From Lichenostomus cassidix (lineage: Eukaryota; Chordata; Aves; Passeriformes; Meliphagidae): DNA of 64,000 bases. Position numbers and translations under genes: made by a program. The stretch spans positions 32,475,566 through 32,539,565 of the forward strand of contig CM039182.1 in NCBI GenBank assembly GCA_008360975.2, written 5' to 3'. The notes beneath the pieces were generated by a model that saw only the letters and a list, made by a program, of their open reading frames with translations, did no database searches and was not told where the DNA came from. Positions 48,900 through 62,201 of the stretch are shown in pieces (position 1 is the stretch's first letter; every line of letters starts with the position of its first letter).

Positions 48900-48985
48900 G
48901 TTTCATAGTAGTATAGAAAATTTGGCTGAAAGAGCTTGGAGAGACCACCTAAATCCACCCCATTCTATTTTAAACAGGGAGACAA
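48900..48985 (-). mobile_element. Possible degraded CR1 3' end
   Basis: TTCATAGTAGTATAGAAAAT, then TTGGCTGAAAGAGCTTGGAG and CACCTAAATCCACCCC, has the layout of a reverse-oriented CR1 3' end with many substitutions. It could equally be chance similarity. Confidence 0.35.
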
Positions 48986-51117
48986 AAATGAGGTTTTACA
49001 TGCACATATTTACTGAAACATGAACTTTACCTCAGATCTGTGTGCTTAAGGCATTGCACAAATAAAAACAGAGCTCTAGTCCAATGGAAGAGGTCTTGTG
49101 AGGGTATTTGTGCTTTCTGTGTACACTTCTCATGAGGGGCTTTGCCATATGGGTGTAGTCAAAATCAACCCAAAATATTTACCCTCCTTTGTCATTATTC
49201 AGATGGACATCTGCATTACTACCCCCAAACCTCAAAGCAAATTAGTCAGTATGGGCTCATTTAGTCTGTACAAAGCTTTGAAAGGCAAATAAGTGGTTCC
49301 AGTTCTTAAATAGTAACTGCACTGGGAAGTGGCAATTGCCCGGTGACTGGTGAATGAACCTCTTGGTGCTCTTCTTTGGGATGCTGGACTCAACTTTGTG
49401 GTGTTTAGAAAAACAATGGAGAAACAAACAGTGAGAAAAAGAATCCTCAAGACAGAGCAGCAGATCTGAATTAAATGCAAAGGTAGCAGCTAGACTGGAG
49501 AGACTGGGGAATGCACAGCAGCAGGAATAATATGGAGAAGGTGGTTGGTTCCTGCCCCTACTCCTGGGTGATGGGCAGCTGCAGAATCCATGTAAATCTT
49601 AAAAGATGGAAAATTTTACTTACACCTCAGTAAACCAGCGTCTCCCAGGGAATGAAACATTTAGTTCCTTGTCAGATCCTTTGAGCCATACATTAGCAAT
49701 GAAAGAGTGATATTGCCACTATCGTCCCTGATGATTCAGCAAGGAGCAAAACACGATAGCCTTTCTAACAAGGCTGTTATTCAGATATATCACTCGGCGT
49801 CTGCACTCCAACTGCTCACTAGTTCACAGTGTTAATGCTCTGCATATTGTGCTTAATAGAATTTTAAATTATTTTGATTAAAGTGTCAAGGTATGAGGAT
49901 TTAAGATTGATCAAAATTACTTGCTTGGGCTGTGGCAGTTGTTAACCAGCCGCTTCCAGAATATTATTACATAGGCTTAAGTGATGCAACATTCAGACAT
50001 GAGAAATATGAGGAATTACTCCCAGGTTCATACTGGGGGACTGAGAGGGCAAGGAGTATACTAAGGGGACATATATTTCATAAAAAGTGACTGACTTGGG
50101 GTCCCAGTCCTTCATTAATGGAAGTTGATAGGACTTTTACAATTGCTTTCCATTCAATGCAATTCAACCATGGACACACAATAACAAAAATCCAGTATGG
50201 AAAGCTTCACTTCTTTGAGCACTTCTTTGTAAGTATTAAAATATGATTCAATAATAGAGAAAATAAATAATGGAGGCTTGTCTGACTCTGAAGTCAGGTG
50301 TCTGGAAGTAGAGTCAGTCAAAACAAATTTCTTGCTTTGAAGCTCACCTGGTTGGTGGGGGCAGAGGTCCTTAAGTGATGGTTGTTTAAGTAGGATGACA
50401 AAGAAGGATTATGGAAGAAGAACATTTTGCAGTTCTTAAATGTGTACATGTGCCTCAGACATCCTCTGAGTGGAACCTTGGAGTACACAGTTCCCACCCA
50501 AATGATTGTCTCAGCTTGTGCATTTGAGAATATTTTAACCTGAACCAGTGTGCAGTGGCCTGGACTGAGCTAGCAGTGCCATAAAGCCACCATCTATTCC
50601 AGTCCTCTTCAAGGTGATGCAGTGTTCTTCTCTACTTTGCTTATAAAATAAAGAACAACAGTCTATATAGTTCTTGCTTGGCATTTCACTCAAAGATAAT
50701 TGCTTAAAATCTCACAAGAATTTGCATCCACATTTGTAAATGACCATATGGCACTTTATGGTAGAATATCCTGAGCCAGACGGGTTGGTAAGCTCTAGCT
50801 GCCCATGTACCTTTAATAATGCAAAGCAGTCATAAACTCACCTTAAGTGGCTGCTTAAGTCAGGTTTACAGCCACTGAGTGACTCTGCTGCTGAAGCCAC
50901 CTTTTGCACTACAGAGTAAGTTGTTTAGACAACCACTTTGTTGAAATGACAAGCTTGATGTGAAGTAGTGTAGTCTTCTACTTGATGTAACCTAAAGAAT
51001 AATAATACTTGAAGCTGCTACTGGATAGAATTATTCTGATAGAAGCAAATGTTTTGATTGCTGTCCTGTTCAGCAATTAAGTGCGAACTATAATAACTGT
51101 TAAAGACCATTTGCCTA

Positions 51118-51210
51118 AAATGGTTTCGTGGTAGAGAAAGCAGTGCTAGGCCAAAGGTGGGACTTGATCTTAAAGGTCTTTTCCAACCTAAATAATTCTA
51201 TGATTCTGTG
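51118..51210 (+). mobile_element. CR1 LINE extreme 3' end, plus strand
   Basis: GGACTTGATCTTAAAGGTCT is followed by TTTCCAACCTAAATAATTCT and the terminal ATTCTATGATTCTGTG repeat. It retains less than 100 bases of the element and has no coding content. Confidence 0.88.
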
Positions 51211-52281
51211 AAAATTGGATTAATTTAGCTCAAAGATAAGCAGACTATTTGTTGGTCACTAATGTCAGAGTAAAATCAGAAAGATAGCTGATACTATGAA
51301 AATTGTTTAATAGATTAAGCTAAACAATATAGAAGATCCAGAAGCTGAAAATAAAAATGTATTGTAAAAGTCCATCTCAACTACTCCTGATTTCTGTGAG
51401 TTGTGCCCTGTTGCACAACACGGAGAGAGCAGGAAAAGACCATTTTAAGTACAGCTGTGTTTTCGTACAGTCCCTTTCATAATAGCTGCTCAAAGCATTC
51501 TTTTAGAGAAAAAACAAATACAAGTATTTTCTATCAATCCACATAAAAATACCTACCTCTTGCTGCATGATGCAAAATCTCAGTTTATGCACCCCCCTCC
51601 AGCCATTAAACAGAGTCTGTGGGCTGAAGGCGTCTGATGTATGAGTTTCATCCTGTTTCCAGTGGGAACGTCCAGAACTGCAGCCATTTAACAGACAAAT
51701 GAATATATACAGCCATTAAAACATATTAAACACTCCTGCATGTGTTTAACTGCAAGTATATGACTGATCTTTTTGACTCCAGAGGCAGCAAGGCATACAT
51801 CTCAAGCAGCTACTTAAGAATTTTGTTGAACGGAGATTGTAGAACATTAGTTCCTTTACTGGAGTGTTAGATGGTGTAATTGTCACAAGGATTACGATGA
51901 AGGGAGCAGGAGAACAGTGCTGCAGTCACAGTCCCTCTTTGTACAACTCATGGCATTCACCACATAGCAGTATGTCCTCCAGGGACTGTTTGGACCACCT
52001 ATAGGCACCTGTAGGACAGGCAGAAAGAAAATATATGATGACTCCCATGAACTGTTAAAATTGACCTTATACTGGAAATGAGAAAAGCTTGATGAAATGG
52101 AAATCAGGGAGGAAAAAAAAATTCAGATCTGGGGGACTCTGCAGGTAGAAGCAACACTGAAGTTATTGGGTTGTATTTCATGGTAAGGAGAAACTTCCAT
52201 GCAAATTCTGTACAAAAGTCAGGGTGCAGCGAGCACCAGGCCGGGGCTAAGCTGGCACTTTTGCTACTGCCAGATCAATAC

Positions 52282-52295
52282 ACACCAGGTGGCTG
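52282..52295 (+). promoter_or_regulatory. Weak candidate CTCF site
   Basis: ACACCAGGTGGCTG matches 12 of 14 positions of the CTCF core on the plus strand, with the same caveat about chance matches. Confidence 0.2.
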
Positions 52296-54608
52296 CTGCT
52301 ATTGAATGTACTCAAATCCTTGTAAAACAGGGCAGATCTGCAAGAATTGGGTTGATTCAATGAAGGCATTGCCAGTCATTCATGGTCCTTCGATCGTGGC
52401 CTAATCAGGGAGCTAATGAAGGAAGAGCAAAGTTAGTTTTCTAGAGAAAAGTTACATCATAATTTACAGAGTAACCTTTACGTGGTGAGGAAAAGGATTT
52501 TTCATAGAGACAAAAGGCAAGGACTTGGATCTCTTTGTGAAACTTTCCGTTCTTTTTACCTCTGTCTCCATTTAAATGAAATAGGGAGATCCATTTGCAG
52601 CCAACAAAATTAGCTAAAAGCTATTCACATAAAGCCAGAGATTTCATTGAAATCAAATCCATATATTATCTCACAGGAACAGTTTTCCAGAGTTAATTTG
52701 CAGGTTAATAGGCTGTTATTGCCATTTTCAAATAAAGCAATTAAAAGTAATATTCTTATATTACTGATAAGGAAGATCACACTGCATTGGATTGTCAGCT
52801 TATTTTGTTCAATGTTCTTCATCACAGAGTATCTAGAACAAATTACTTTAGGCCAAAGTGGAACAAGTCTGTCTAGAGAAAAAAATTACCTCTCTGAAGT
52901 AAAAGGTACATTTTTTAATTTAATTTTGAAGTAAGGAACTCTATTCCTTAACTTGTGAGATGTGTAGAAAGTATTTTCTGTCTAAATGTACTTTTATCTG
53001 TTTTTCTGAACTGAAAAGCAGAGGTTAAACAAGATGTTAATTAATACATCAGACATGTTTTCCTGTAGATGTTGAATGCCTTCCATGGAGTATGTGTAAT
53101 ATGTTAAACCATAATTTCTTCCACAAAAGGTTTTTGTGAAAACTCACAGAATATTCACAGTTCTTTACTGCAAGAAGATCTGTACCATATAGGTAAAAAT
53201 CTGATCAAGGAGAAACAATATAATTTCTCAAGGGAATTGTCATAACATGTGAATGAGAAAACATGACTTTCCCCTTGTAAAATGGCATGACTGTAACATA
53301 TGTCCTATTCCAATTATAAACTGTCTTTTCGAGAGTATCATCATGTCAGCCTGCACTTGTGAAAGCAATTTTGATGGATCTGGGGCAAATTTAGAATCAA
53401 AGGAGACAGCTAGCCTTAGAATTTAAAAGGAGACATTAATTTTTCACAGAGGGTATTTTTGTCTGTTTGAAGAAGACAAAGTGCTAAGCAAATCCCCCAT
53501 GTTCATGCTGCTTTGGTGGATAAATGCCTGTATATTTTACCACAGCGAAACAACCACATTCAGCTGCTTTGATGGACTTACTAGACAAGAGCAGAGCAAG
53601 GTTTCTGACTTGACATTGTTTCTGTCTGATGAAGACTCCAAGTTTGCTATTTTTCTAGGGTGACTGGTCTAGCATAAGAGCTCGTAGTTGTCACTGTCCT
53701 GGAAAAGTTCTACTGAACAGGGTGAGTTGATTTCGACTGCAGTTGGTCATCAGTCATGGGCCATGCTGGGAATCCTGACCTGGGAATATGCCTTGTGGTG
53801 ATGAGAACCTGATGTTTCTGTGTCTTCATGGATCTACAGCACAGATTTGGAGTACACCAAGAGGGAGTCAGTTCCTGACATTCCTGTTCACAGGCCCCCA
53901 GTCAGTCTTTGGATTTATGGGACATATTGCTTCAACATCCCCCATGTCAGTAAACTTTTTCATCCCCGAGAAAACACCTGTGGTTTATGTTTAATCCTTA
54001 AGACCTGTGAAAGTTTTGACACGTGGCTAAATAATGCTTCACTTTGAAAGGTATAAAAAATGACCTTGCAGTGCAGCCTTCCTGGTCATTGGCATGTATT
54101 CACCAAGTGGGGCAACATAAATAAGAAGTGGCAAAGGTCTCTGTTGATTTCAGTCATTCTAGGATATGAAATTCTTGATAAAATGAATCCTCTGGGATCT
54201 GATTCAAAGACTCAGATGTGAAATGCACCTGTCTTTTGAGAATTCTGGGTCCAGCCCACACCAAACAAAATTAATTGGAAAGCCAGACTAAGCACTGCTG
54301 ATTTAAAGCACATGCTGTGTTGCTCAGTGATACGGGGGAGGGACATAAGAGAGGTGACTGCCTAGTCCCAGGGAAGATATGTTCAAAGTGCACAGGGTAG
54401 TTTGGGTTTGTGCTGTTCACAAGTAGTGACATCCTTCATCCCCAAAGGCCAGCTCAAGACCTGTGCTCTTCTCAGCTCTCACATCAAACTTGCTTTTACA
54501 GTGTAAATTGCAGGTTTGCCTTGACACAGGGCTTGGCCAGAGGGACAGGATGGTGCTGAGAAGGATGTAAACTTTCTTCTGCTCCACGCAGAGCCTCAAG
54601 AAAACATG

Positions 54609-54703
54609 AGAAGCATGAAGGAGTACATGAAGTGTCACTTTGCCTTTCAGATTGAAGTGCCTTTCAGAAGCATGAAGTGACACTTTCCCTTTCAGATTGA
54701 AGT
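54609..54703. repeat. Local tandem duplication (about 40-50 base unit)
   Basis: The blocks GAAGCATGAAG, TG(T/A)CACTTT and CCTTTCAGATTGAAG occur at 54609-54657 and again at 54667-54703. The first copy carries an extra GAGTACATGAAG. The similarity is high, so the duplication is recent. Confidence 0.8.
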
Positions 54704-57700
54704 TTTTAATTAAAATGGGAACTTCTGGACTGAATATTGGCAGCCACAGGGCTGCTGAAATGTGACATCATTTATGACTCCAGCAGTAAGGAGTTCACTG
54801 TCCATGATCATAAAGCAGATTCCTGTCTTGATTTGATATCGATTTAACAGTCAGCATAAGTTTGCCCTTTAATATTAAACAAAATATGTCAGATCAAAGC
54901 ATTAACAGCATTCTTACTCCATGGATATTATTACCTCCAATTTTTCCAAGCAGTATGTCTGGCAAAGAGCAGACTTCAGACCTCTGTCCTGTAACACCAC
55001 TTTTCTGGAGCAGAGGCTCCTGCTATGCTGCACTGCCCCTGTACAGTGCCATTCCCTCACCACTCTTTTTCTCCCTAACACAGACTAAGGCCATTTCTGC
55101 TACAAATCTTTTGTTACAGTAATTGCCAAAGACTGGCAAATCCAGTCTTCATTTCTTTCTGCAGACACTGTGCAGCTCTGTGCTCAACCCTTCCTTCCCA
55201 GACATCCCTGTTCTAATGGCTTCAGTCTATTCTTGCAAGTCTCATTTATTTTCTTGCTTCTTTTTGACATGAGTGATACAACACATGACCTCTGATTTGT
55301 CTGTCTCCTGCCCCCATGTTTCTGATATTCATTAAAGAGCAGAGCACTTTTCCAGCTCTGCTTTGCCCCTTAGTGAGGTACACTCAGACACTCACATCAA
55401 TGTCTTTTTTAATGGAATTTTCTTATTCACATATCTGAATTTAATCTCCAGTATATTTGTTCCTGGCTTTAGCTGCAATTCTTCTACCATCTTTTGTCCC
55501 GTTGTTTAAAAAAGTAACCAAAATCATGCAATAGCTTTTGAGTTCTGAGATATCAGGAGGGACCTGGTCTATGCAGAAAAACAGTCAATCCCGTGAGAAC
55601 TCCAGAAATACACTTTAGATGGCTCTCCTGACATCAAATGATGTCAGTTTTGATAACTTATTGCCATTGTGAGATAAAATATCCTGATAAAATATCCAAT
55701 ATATAATTTTTTTCCCTCAATACCACCTCCCAGCCTAAATCCTTACTTAGTAATAGAGGCAACACTGATCTAACATAGTGCTTGAATAGCCCCTCTGTGT
55801 ACTGTTTTTGAGAGACTGTTTTGGGAGAGCTGAGGAGGAAAGGATCATTTCTTTTAATTGTAAGGATGTGGCAGTTGGGAAAATTTGTATTCATATTGTA
55901 TTGTGCAGCTGTTGGGATGTGAAGACTCCTGGGATACGTGACCCACTTTGAATGTTTTTTATTTTAGTTTTTCATTAAATATCAGGGCTGCTGAAAATAC
56001 AAGATAATATTATGGTAGATATATAATATAAATGGAAGTAAACAGATGCATTAGCAACCAGCTTGTCTACTTAAACATATCTTGCTCTTGCATATGTCTG
56101 TCCTTGCTACCATTTCCTTTTGTTTACCTCCGTGAACTGGGATTAATTTGATCTGACATTTTAAATCCAGGAATGCTGACTTTCTGAACACAAAAAGTAG
56201 TTTTCTCTGCATCAGCATGCAGAAGCTTATGGATGGGAGATGTGTAAACTCCATTTTGGTGTTTATACTGCTTATACTCCTTATGAAGTCATTGGTGGAA
56301 GCAGCTGTTTTGTGATATTTTCCTGCCCCATATATAACATAACTTTGAAGTGAAGCTGACATTAAATAAAAGGTTTGTGAAAATTCGATTGATTTTTACA
56401 GCTCATGGTGAAAAACATGGAAGTGGAAAAGACACAATACGATCAGAGACAGTCAGGAACTACTAGTTTGCAAAATTATTTCTACATTAATTCCCCCTGC
56501 TGTTAAGGCTACAGAAAAATCCTTTTGGTGATTGTAGAACAGGGGTTTCAACCCCAGAACTCAGTGTGTTTACTGTCTATGGCTTAAGACCTTTGCCTCC
56601 TCACCATTTTTGGTGGCATTTCTTCATGCACTTGTTCATGTCACTTGCTCATGTCCAGCCCACAGTCGTTGTTGAAGCTGGGTGCTGAGAAAGGCAAATT
56701 TTACTCACCAATTTCCACCCAGGCAGAGTTTAAATCCAGTTAGATGAACCAGGCTTCTGGTTTTAGATCCTGATGCTCTGAAGTGATACCTAACATGCAC
56801 TCGCTGCAAGAAAATCAAGTATCATTTGATTGTTCCACATAAACTACATATTCCCCAACTGGTGAATAAGTTTAATTTTGCCCTATGATTACGCGAAAGT
56901 AATCTACCCAAAAGCATTGATATTTCCAACGTCTTGGACTGATGACAGCCCATGATTTACACGCAGCAATGTGGTTCTGAGGGGTCTCAGGACCATCTGA
57001 ATATAAAGGTTTAATGATTGAATTATATATTCTCTCTCCATGATAGAAAATAAGACAACTGACTTGGCTTTCAGGCAGATTACATAAGCCCAAGTTAAGT
57101 GGTAGAATAAAAATGAGTGATATTCCTTCTTGACTTAAATACAGCACTAAGTAGTATGCCCTTGAATTCAGCATAAAGCAATTTCCTCCTCTTTGGTAAC
57201 AGCTAGGGGGCATTCCGAATGCAAATAGAGTCAGCTTTGCATTTTTAATATTTCTTATATACATAATTCACTGCCTCGGTTTAGAAACGTTATTGCTACC
57301 TCTTCTGTGCATTTAAATTATTTTGCACCTCTGAACTTTCATATTAACTTTAATGTCAGCTCTTAAAGTGTATTTTGTACAGGCGAGCTTGTGCTCATGG
57401 CTCTTGAAACTCACAGATTGCAAAAATGCTCATCCAGGCACAAATACAGTGTGCAGTTTAACCTGTGTCATTTCACTGGGGTGTGTGTGGGTTCACTAAC
57501 TGCACACATGGTTATACCAAAGCCCTGAAAATCAATAGGTAACAAATGGGAGCAAAGCAAGAGCAATCAGTATTAGAATAGCACATTTGTGTGCAGTCCA
57601 CTCTGCATACATAACCCACAGGCATAATGAGGATTCCAGCTGATCAATAGGAAACAATGCTTTTTTAAAGTAGCTTTCACAATAATAGAAGTCATGGATG

Positions 57701-60700
57701 GGAAGAATATGACCACAACGGAAGGAAATCTTTCCCCTTGCTAATGTGGAATTAATTAATGCATTCCATAAAGCCAGAGAGCACTAGATGAATCTGAGCA
57801 AGATTTACTTCATCGCATGTTTCAGAAGAGAGGTGGTTGTGGCCATCTCCTGTGACCGTGAATGTTCCTGAGAAATTTTTTCACCATGGAGGAATGGAGG
57901 CGAAGATTTACAGCATCTTTGATTCATCAAACTTCTTCAGTTACAGGCTGACATGGTCAACTGCTTAAAACCACAAATCTCAGGGAGGTGACTGGTTGAT
58001 GGCTTTGTTCATCTCTGCTGATATACTGTTTGCAAGGGCACAGTTCTGTCTCTTACTTACTGCATGCAGGAAATGGTGCCAGAAACATCCTCTCTATTGG
58101 TCCCACCCCTCCTGCAGCCCATCAGAGCAGGAAGGCAGGGATCTAATTTTGCTCCTTCAGCTGAAGAAATACCTCCCCTGTATGACAGTATGAGATGGAG
58201 AGTGAATGGGGTCATCTTATCTCCTGCTCCACCCTATACCAATGTGGTTGCACAGGAAAATACATGGCAACCTGTACTAAGTGTTTCCCTGGAAGCCTCT
58301 CTTAAGGGTGGCAAAACTGAACCTGGCCCAAGTCAGTTAGAGTGTTTTGAGTGCTGACACCTGTACAGTCAGCATGACTGGTATTTGGATCTTAAACTGT
58401 GCTTTCCAACTAAGAGAGACTATAAACAAAAGATATGGCCAAAATCTCTCTTGGTTTGATTCTACTGACTGTTTCTCAAAGTAACTGAAAATCAAGCCTA
58501 CTGCCTCTTGCATTGCAATCAAAATGGATGTCCTGCCTATAACTCTAATTTCCCATCAATTTACACCAATGTAAGCCCAGTGGCATGATGGAAAATCCAT
58601 GCCCAGAGTGTACAGATTTTTGCAGGCTATTGTAGCTCTGCAAAGCCAATGCAGAGGCTATAATAGAGTTGACAGTCACAGGCATGATTTCAAAAGCCTG
58701 AAAGTGTTTCCTGGCTGCAGATGAGTGTCATGTTCCAAAGATTGTGACTGCTGTTACTGAAAAGGAGATTGCCTCTGGGCTGATCGTGCCTTGGCAATCA
58801 TCAGCTTGGAGCCCAGTCCTGTATCTTTTCCCCTAAATAGGTGGTGGGGTCAGTCTTCAGCTTGAGTTCTCTCCTCTCATCTGAAATAGTTGTTACTCAC
58901 AGAGTTATAATGGGAAACAAAATGAGTTCAGGGTTTACACTGATGTAACTGGTGGCACTGTGAGAGAGAAAAAACTGACTTGCAGACTGGACAGCCATGA
59001 GAAGTCACTAAGATGGTGAAATCAGTGCTCTGCAAAGCTGGTCTAGTTGAGACCAGAATCTGGAACATGTATGAAAATGTATTGTGTCTCATCAGTGCAC
59101 ATGGCTCCCAGCAGTGCCCATTGCAGTAAATGGGGAGCTGCAGCTGGAGCAATGCAAAAAACTCAGGGTGCAGTGGGAGATCCACCTGAGAAACAGCAGG
59201 GGTTGCCCGTGTTCCCATCCTTCTGCAGTGAATTACTGCCCTTGAAGCAGCATGTTGTCACTGGCTCTGCAACCACTCCGGGTCCATTTCCAGGTTAGTG
59301 AAACACATTCACTTTACTCATTCCAAGGACCCCTGTCATCTGACTGTGCCTGCAGCTATCCACCCTGTTTGATGCAATAGGTAGGGCAGCTAACTTAGTA
59401 ACTGCAGCAACTGTTCTAAACAAATACCTGACTTGAGCCTAATGTTTTGGTTTGCTGGACAAACCAAATGAAGAATTCAATTTGGATTGAATCAGCGGTT
59501 ACTGTTATTACTTTAAATGGGAAAATAAATATCCTCCTTCAACCTCTGCCCTAACATAATAGATTAATTTAATACAAAATGTACCTTAGGTGCAAAAAGA
59601 ACAGCTTAACAAAATGGAAGTAGTTTGTTTTGTGGCCATTGTAAGAGAAAGCCTTGGGCTCAATTAATGCTGACTACCCAGTAGCCTAGTGGTTAGAACA
59701 CATCTAAAATGGGAAATCTTGATTCAGATCTGCTTCTCTCCCTGAAGGCAGTCACAGTCCCATCCTTAAGGAAAGTCTTCACTACCTGCAGGGCAAAGGC
59801 ATGGAGATAAAAGGCTGTATGCAATTTGGGGGACAGGGTTTTCATGATGGGTGTCTTTAGTTGATGCCGCTTTCTTTGAATAATTTGTTGAAAACAGGAT
59901 CCTTGTCTTTCACCTTTAGGTGAATATGTTACCTGCCAACCCTGGAGTTGTTTGCTAATATATTTGGATGGACATCTTTCAGTATATGCACTGTATAAGA
60001 ACAAAATTTCTCAGCTAACGATTCATATGAAAACCTGGACAAATTGCTCATCTTTCTTGTTGGAATTGGTTAAAACACTTCACTCAGCTTTGCAAGAGTT
60101 TTGAGTATAAATAGCAAGTATGAACAATAATGCAAACTTTGGTGTAAGCATCAGTGCATTTTTATTATTTAGTAAGTTTATTTGTGAAGTGGCTTGTAAT
60201 ATAGCATGTGTCTTGTACTATAAGCGTTGAGCCACAGAAAAGTTTGTATTTGTGCAGCTGTTAAGACCCCTCTTCCCATATTTCCTAATTTTCCTTTGCT
60301 CGAGGAAAAGTTGGAATTCTTCAAAAAGTGACCTCCTCAGGCACCGTCTCTCCTCTTATTTATTTCTCGATTCTGCTGTCGTTCATTACATTAAAGGTTA
60401 TTTTTTTAATGAAGCACTGTGGGTAGGGAGAAATAACTTTTACCTTCTGTTCTAATTGATGAATGATGTGTTAACTAATCAGAAAGCTTTTCTATAGCCA
60501 CCATTAAAGCAACAGATGTATGTGGCTCAGGAGAGATTTGTTGAACAGCTTCAACCTTTAAGTGCAGAGGATAAATGGGTGGTGACATCATTATACCTTG
60601 ACAAATAGAAATTATATAATTCTCTTTTTTTCATTACTGATGGTTGATTTATTTCAATGGTTTTCATTTTGATGAGATCCATTCATTGTCTCTACAGTTA

Positions 60701-62154
60701 AAACCTTTGAAAATTGCAATATGCAACTAAAGTGGTTATAATAATTTGCACATGATCTTCAGCATGTTATCTTTTGATATTTTCTCCTGAAAGTTACTTC
60801 TAATGCAAAAATAGTATGATGTGGAGTATGATAAGACAAAAAATAAACATTTGAAATTCATCCTTGGGTTCATTTTTAAACTAGCCACAAAACCAGCATA
60901 TAAGGAGTCAGAGGACACTTGATGTGGTTATAAAGCATCTCCATTGGTTGCTGGAGGATTTTATTTTTACAGTGAACTCGAAGCCTTCGAAGGAAGACAG
61001 TTGTTCTGCACAGCAGTTCTGTGCCATAATAAACAAGCAAATGTTCCCCTCTCACCCATCTCCCCCCAGAATATTTTGAGCTCTTACCTTGTTTGATTGC
61101 ATTTCTCATACGGTCACTGAGATGGATCAGAATTTCCCTGAAAATTTCAGTTATTACTGAAGATTGCATTTTTTCCACTTTTACTGCAGCTTACAAATCA
61201 GAAACTAAAAATAAAGTGTGCATCTGTTTGGATAATCTGTTTCTCCAGAACAGATTAAAATGACAGAATAAATCTTGGATGTACTTGGAAGAGCTTTGAA
61301 TGAATTACAACAAGAGATGAAAACAAGGTGAGTTTTGCTTGGCTAGGACCTCAGTGAGGGAATTAAGCTGATGCTGTGTCAGGGCAAAGTTTGCAAGATA
61401 AAATAGGGGTCCTTAGCATGTACTACACAGGCATAACCAGCAGATTAAAGCTGACATTTATGCCAGAAGACCTTTATGTACACTAGGGAAAAAAGAGATC
61501 AAGGTTAGTTAGAAAAGAAAGTCAGGAAGACAAAATTCATATAGAAGATCTCATGGGTGTGAGCAGGATTTCCCTGTCCATGGCCACAGCTTGGAAAGCA
61601 AGGACTGAATAAGTGCCCACTCTTGTACCCTGGAGTAGGGGCAGGCAACACAAGGATAATATGTGCTGGCAAATTCTCTGCTTCTTCAGATTCCAGGCAG
61701 GACTTTTGAGGCTTCAACTTTCCTGTATGAGAATACCTTAAAAAAAAGGAGACCCTGAACATGTGAGCTGATCCTTAGAAAAGCTGATCAGCTAATCCCA
61801 GTATGCAACTCATTTTGAAGGGATACATAGTCCAGGAAAGAGCTGATGGCTACTTCTGCTTATGATGCTACCATGAAATTTAATGTAAGTAAGTGTCTAT
61901 GTATAGTTTTAGGAGTCAAATCTTAGTGTTTCTCTTGCTGTCAGCCAGCTGCCTTTAAAATGGTAAATTATCCTAAGTGCAAGAAAAGGAATGAAGATGC
62001 AATTTAATGTAAATATAGAAAGCTTAAGTGCTGTCACTAAACTACAACTAAATTCACTTTGGAAAAAGCTGTGCTTAGTTTCACAGGAAGGAATGCATTT
62101 ACTTCAGGAACAGCAATGAAAAAAAAATAGTGTTGTTTTACAAGAGAACTGGGA

Positions 62155-62201
62155 ACAGATGATCTTTCGAGTCCCTTCTGGCCTTAAATCTGTGAATCTA
62201 G
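62155..62201 (+). mobile_element. Possible ancient CR1/L3-type 3' end
   Basis: GATGATCTTTCGAGTCCCTT, then CTGGCCTTAAATCTGTGAAT, resembles the older amniote CR1/L3 terminus (GATGATCT..GGTCCCTTC..CC). It is degraded and short, so the assignment is tentative. Confidence 0.45.

Larger units (their letters stand above)
44906..51117. other. Intergenic, no gene seen
   Basis: Contains the poly(A) run at 45020 and a doubtful CR1 remnant at 48900. Frames up to 124 codons are present, but none shows a domain or codon pattern of a real protein. Confidence 0.5.
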
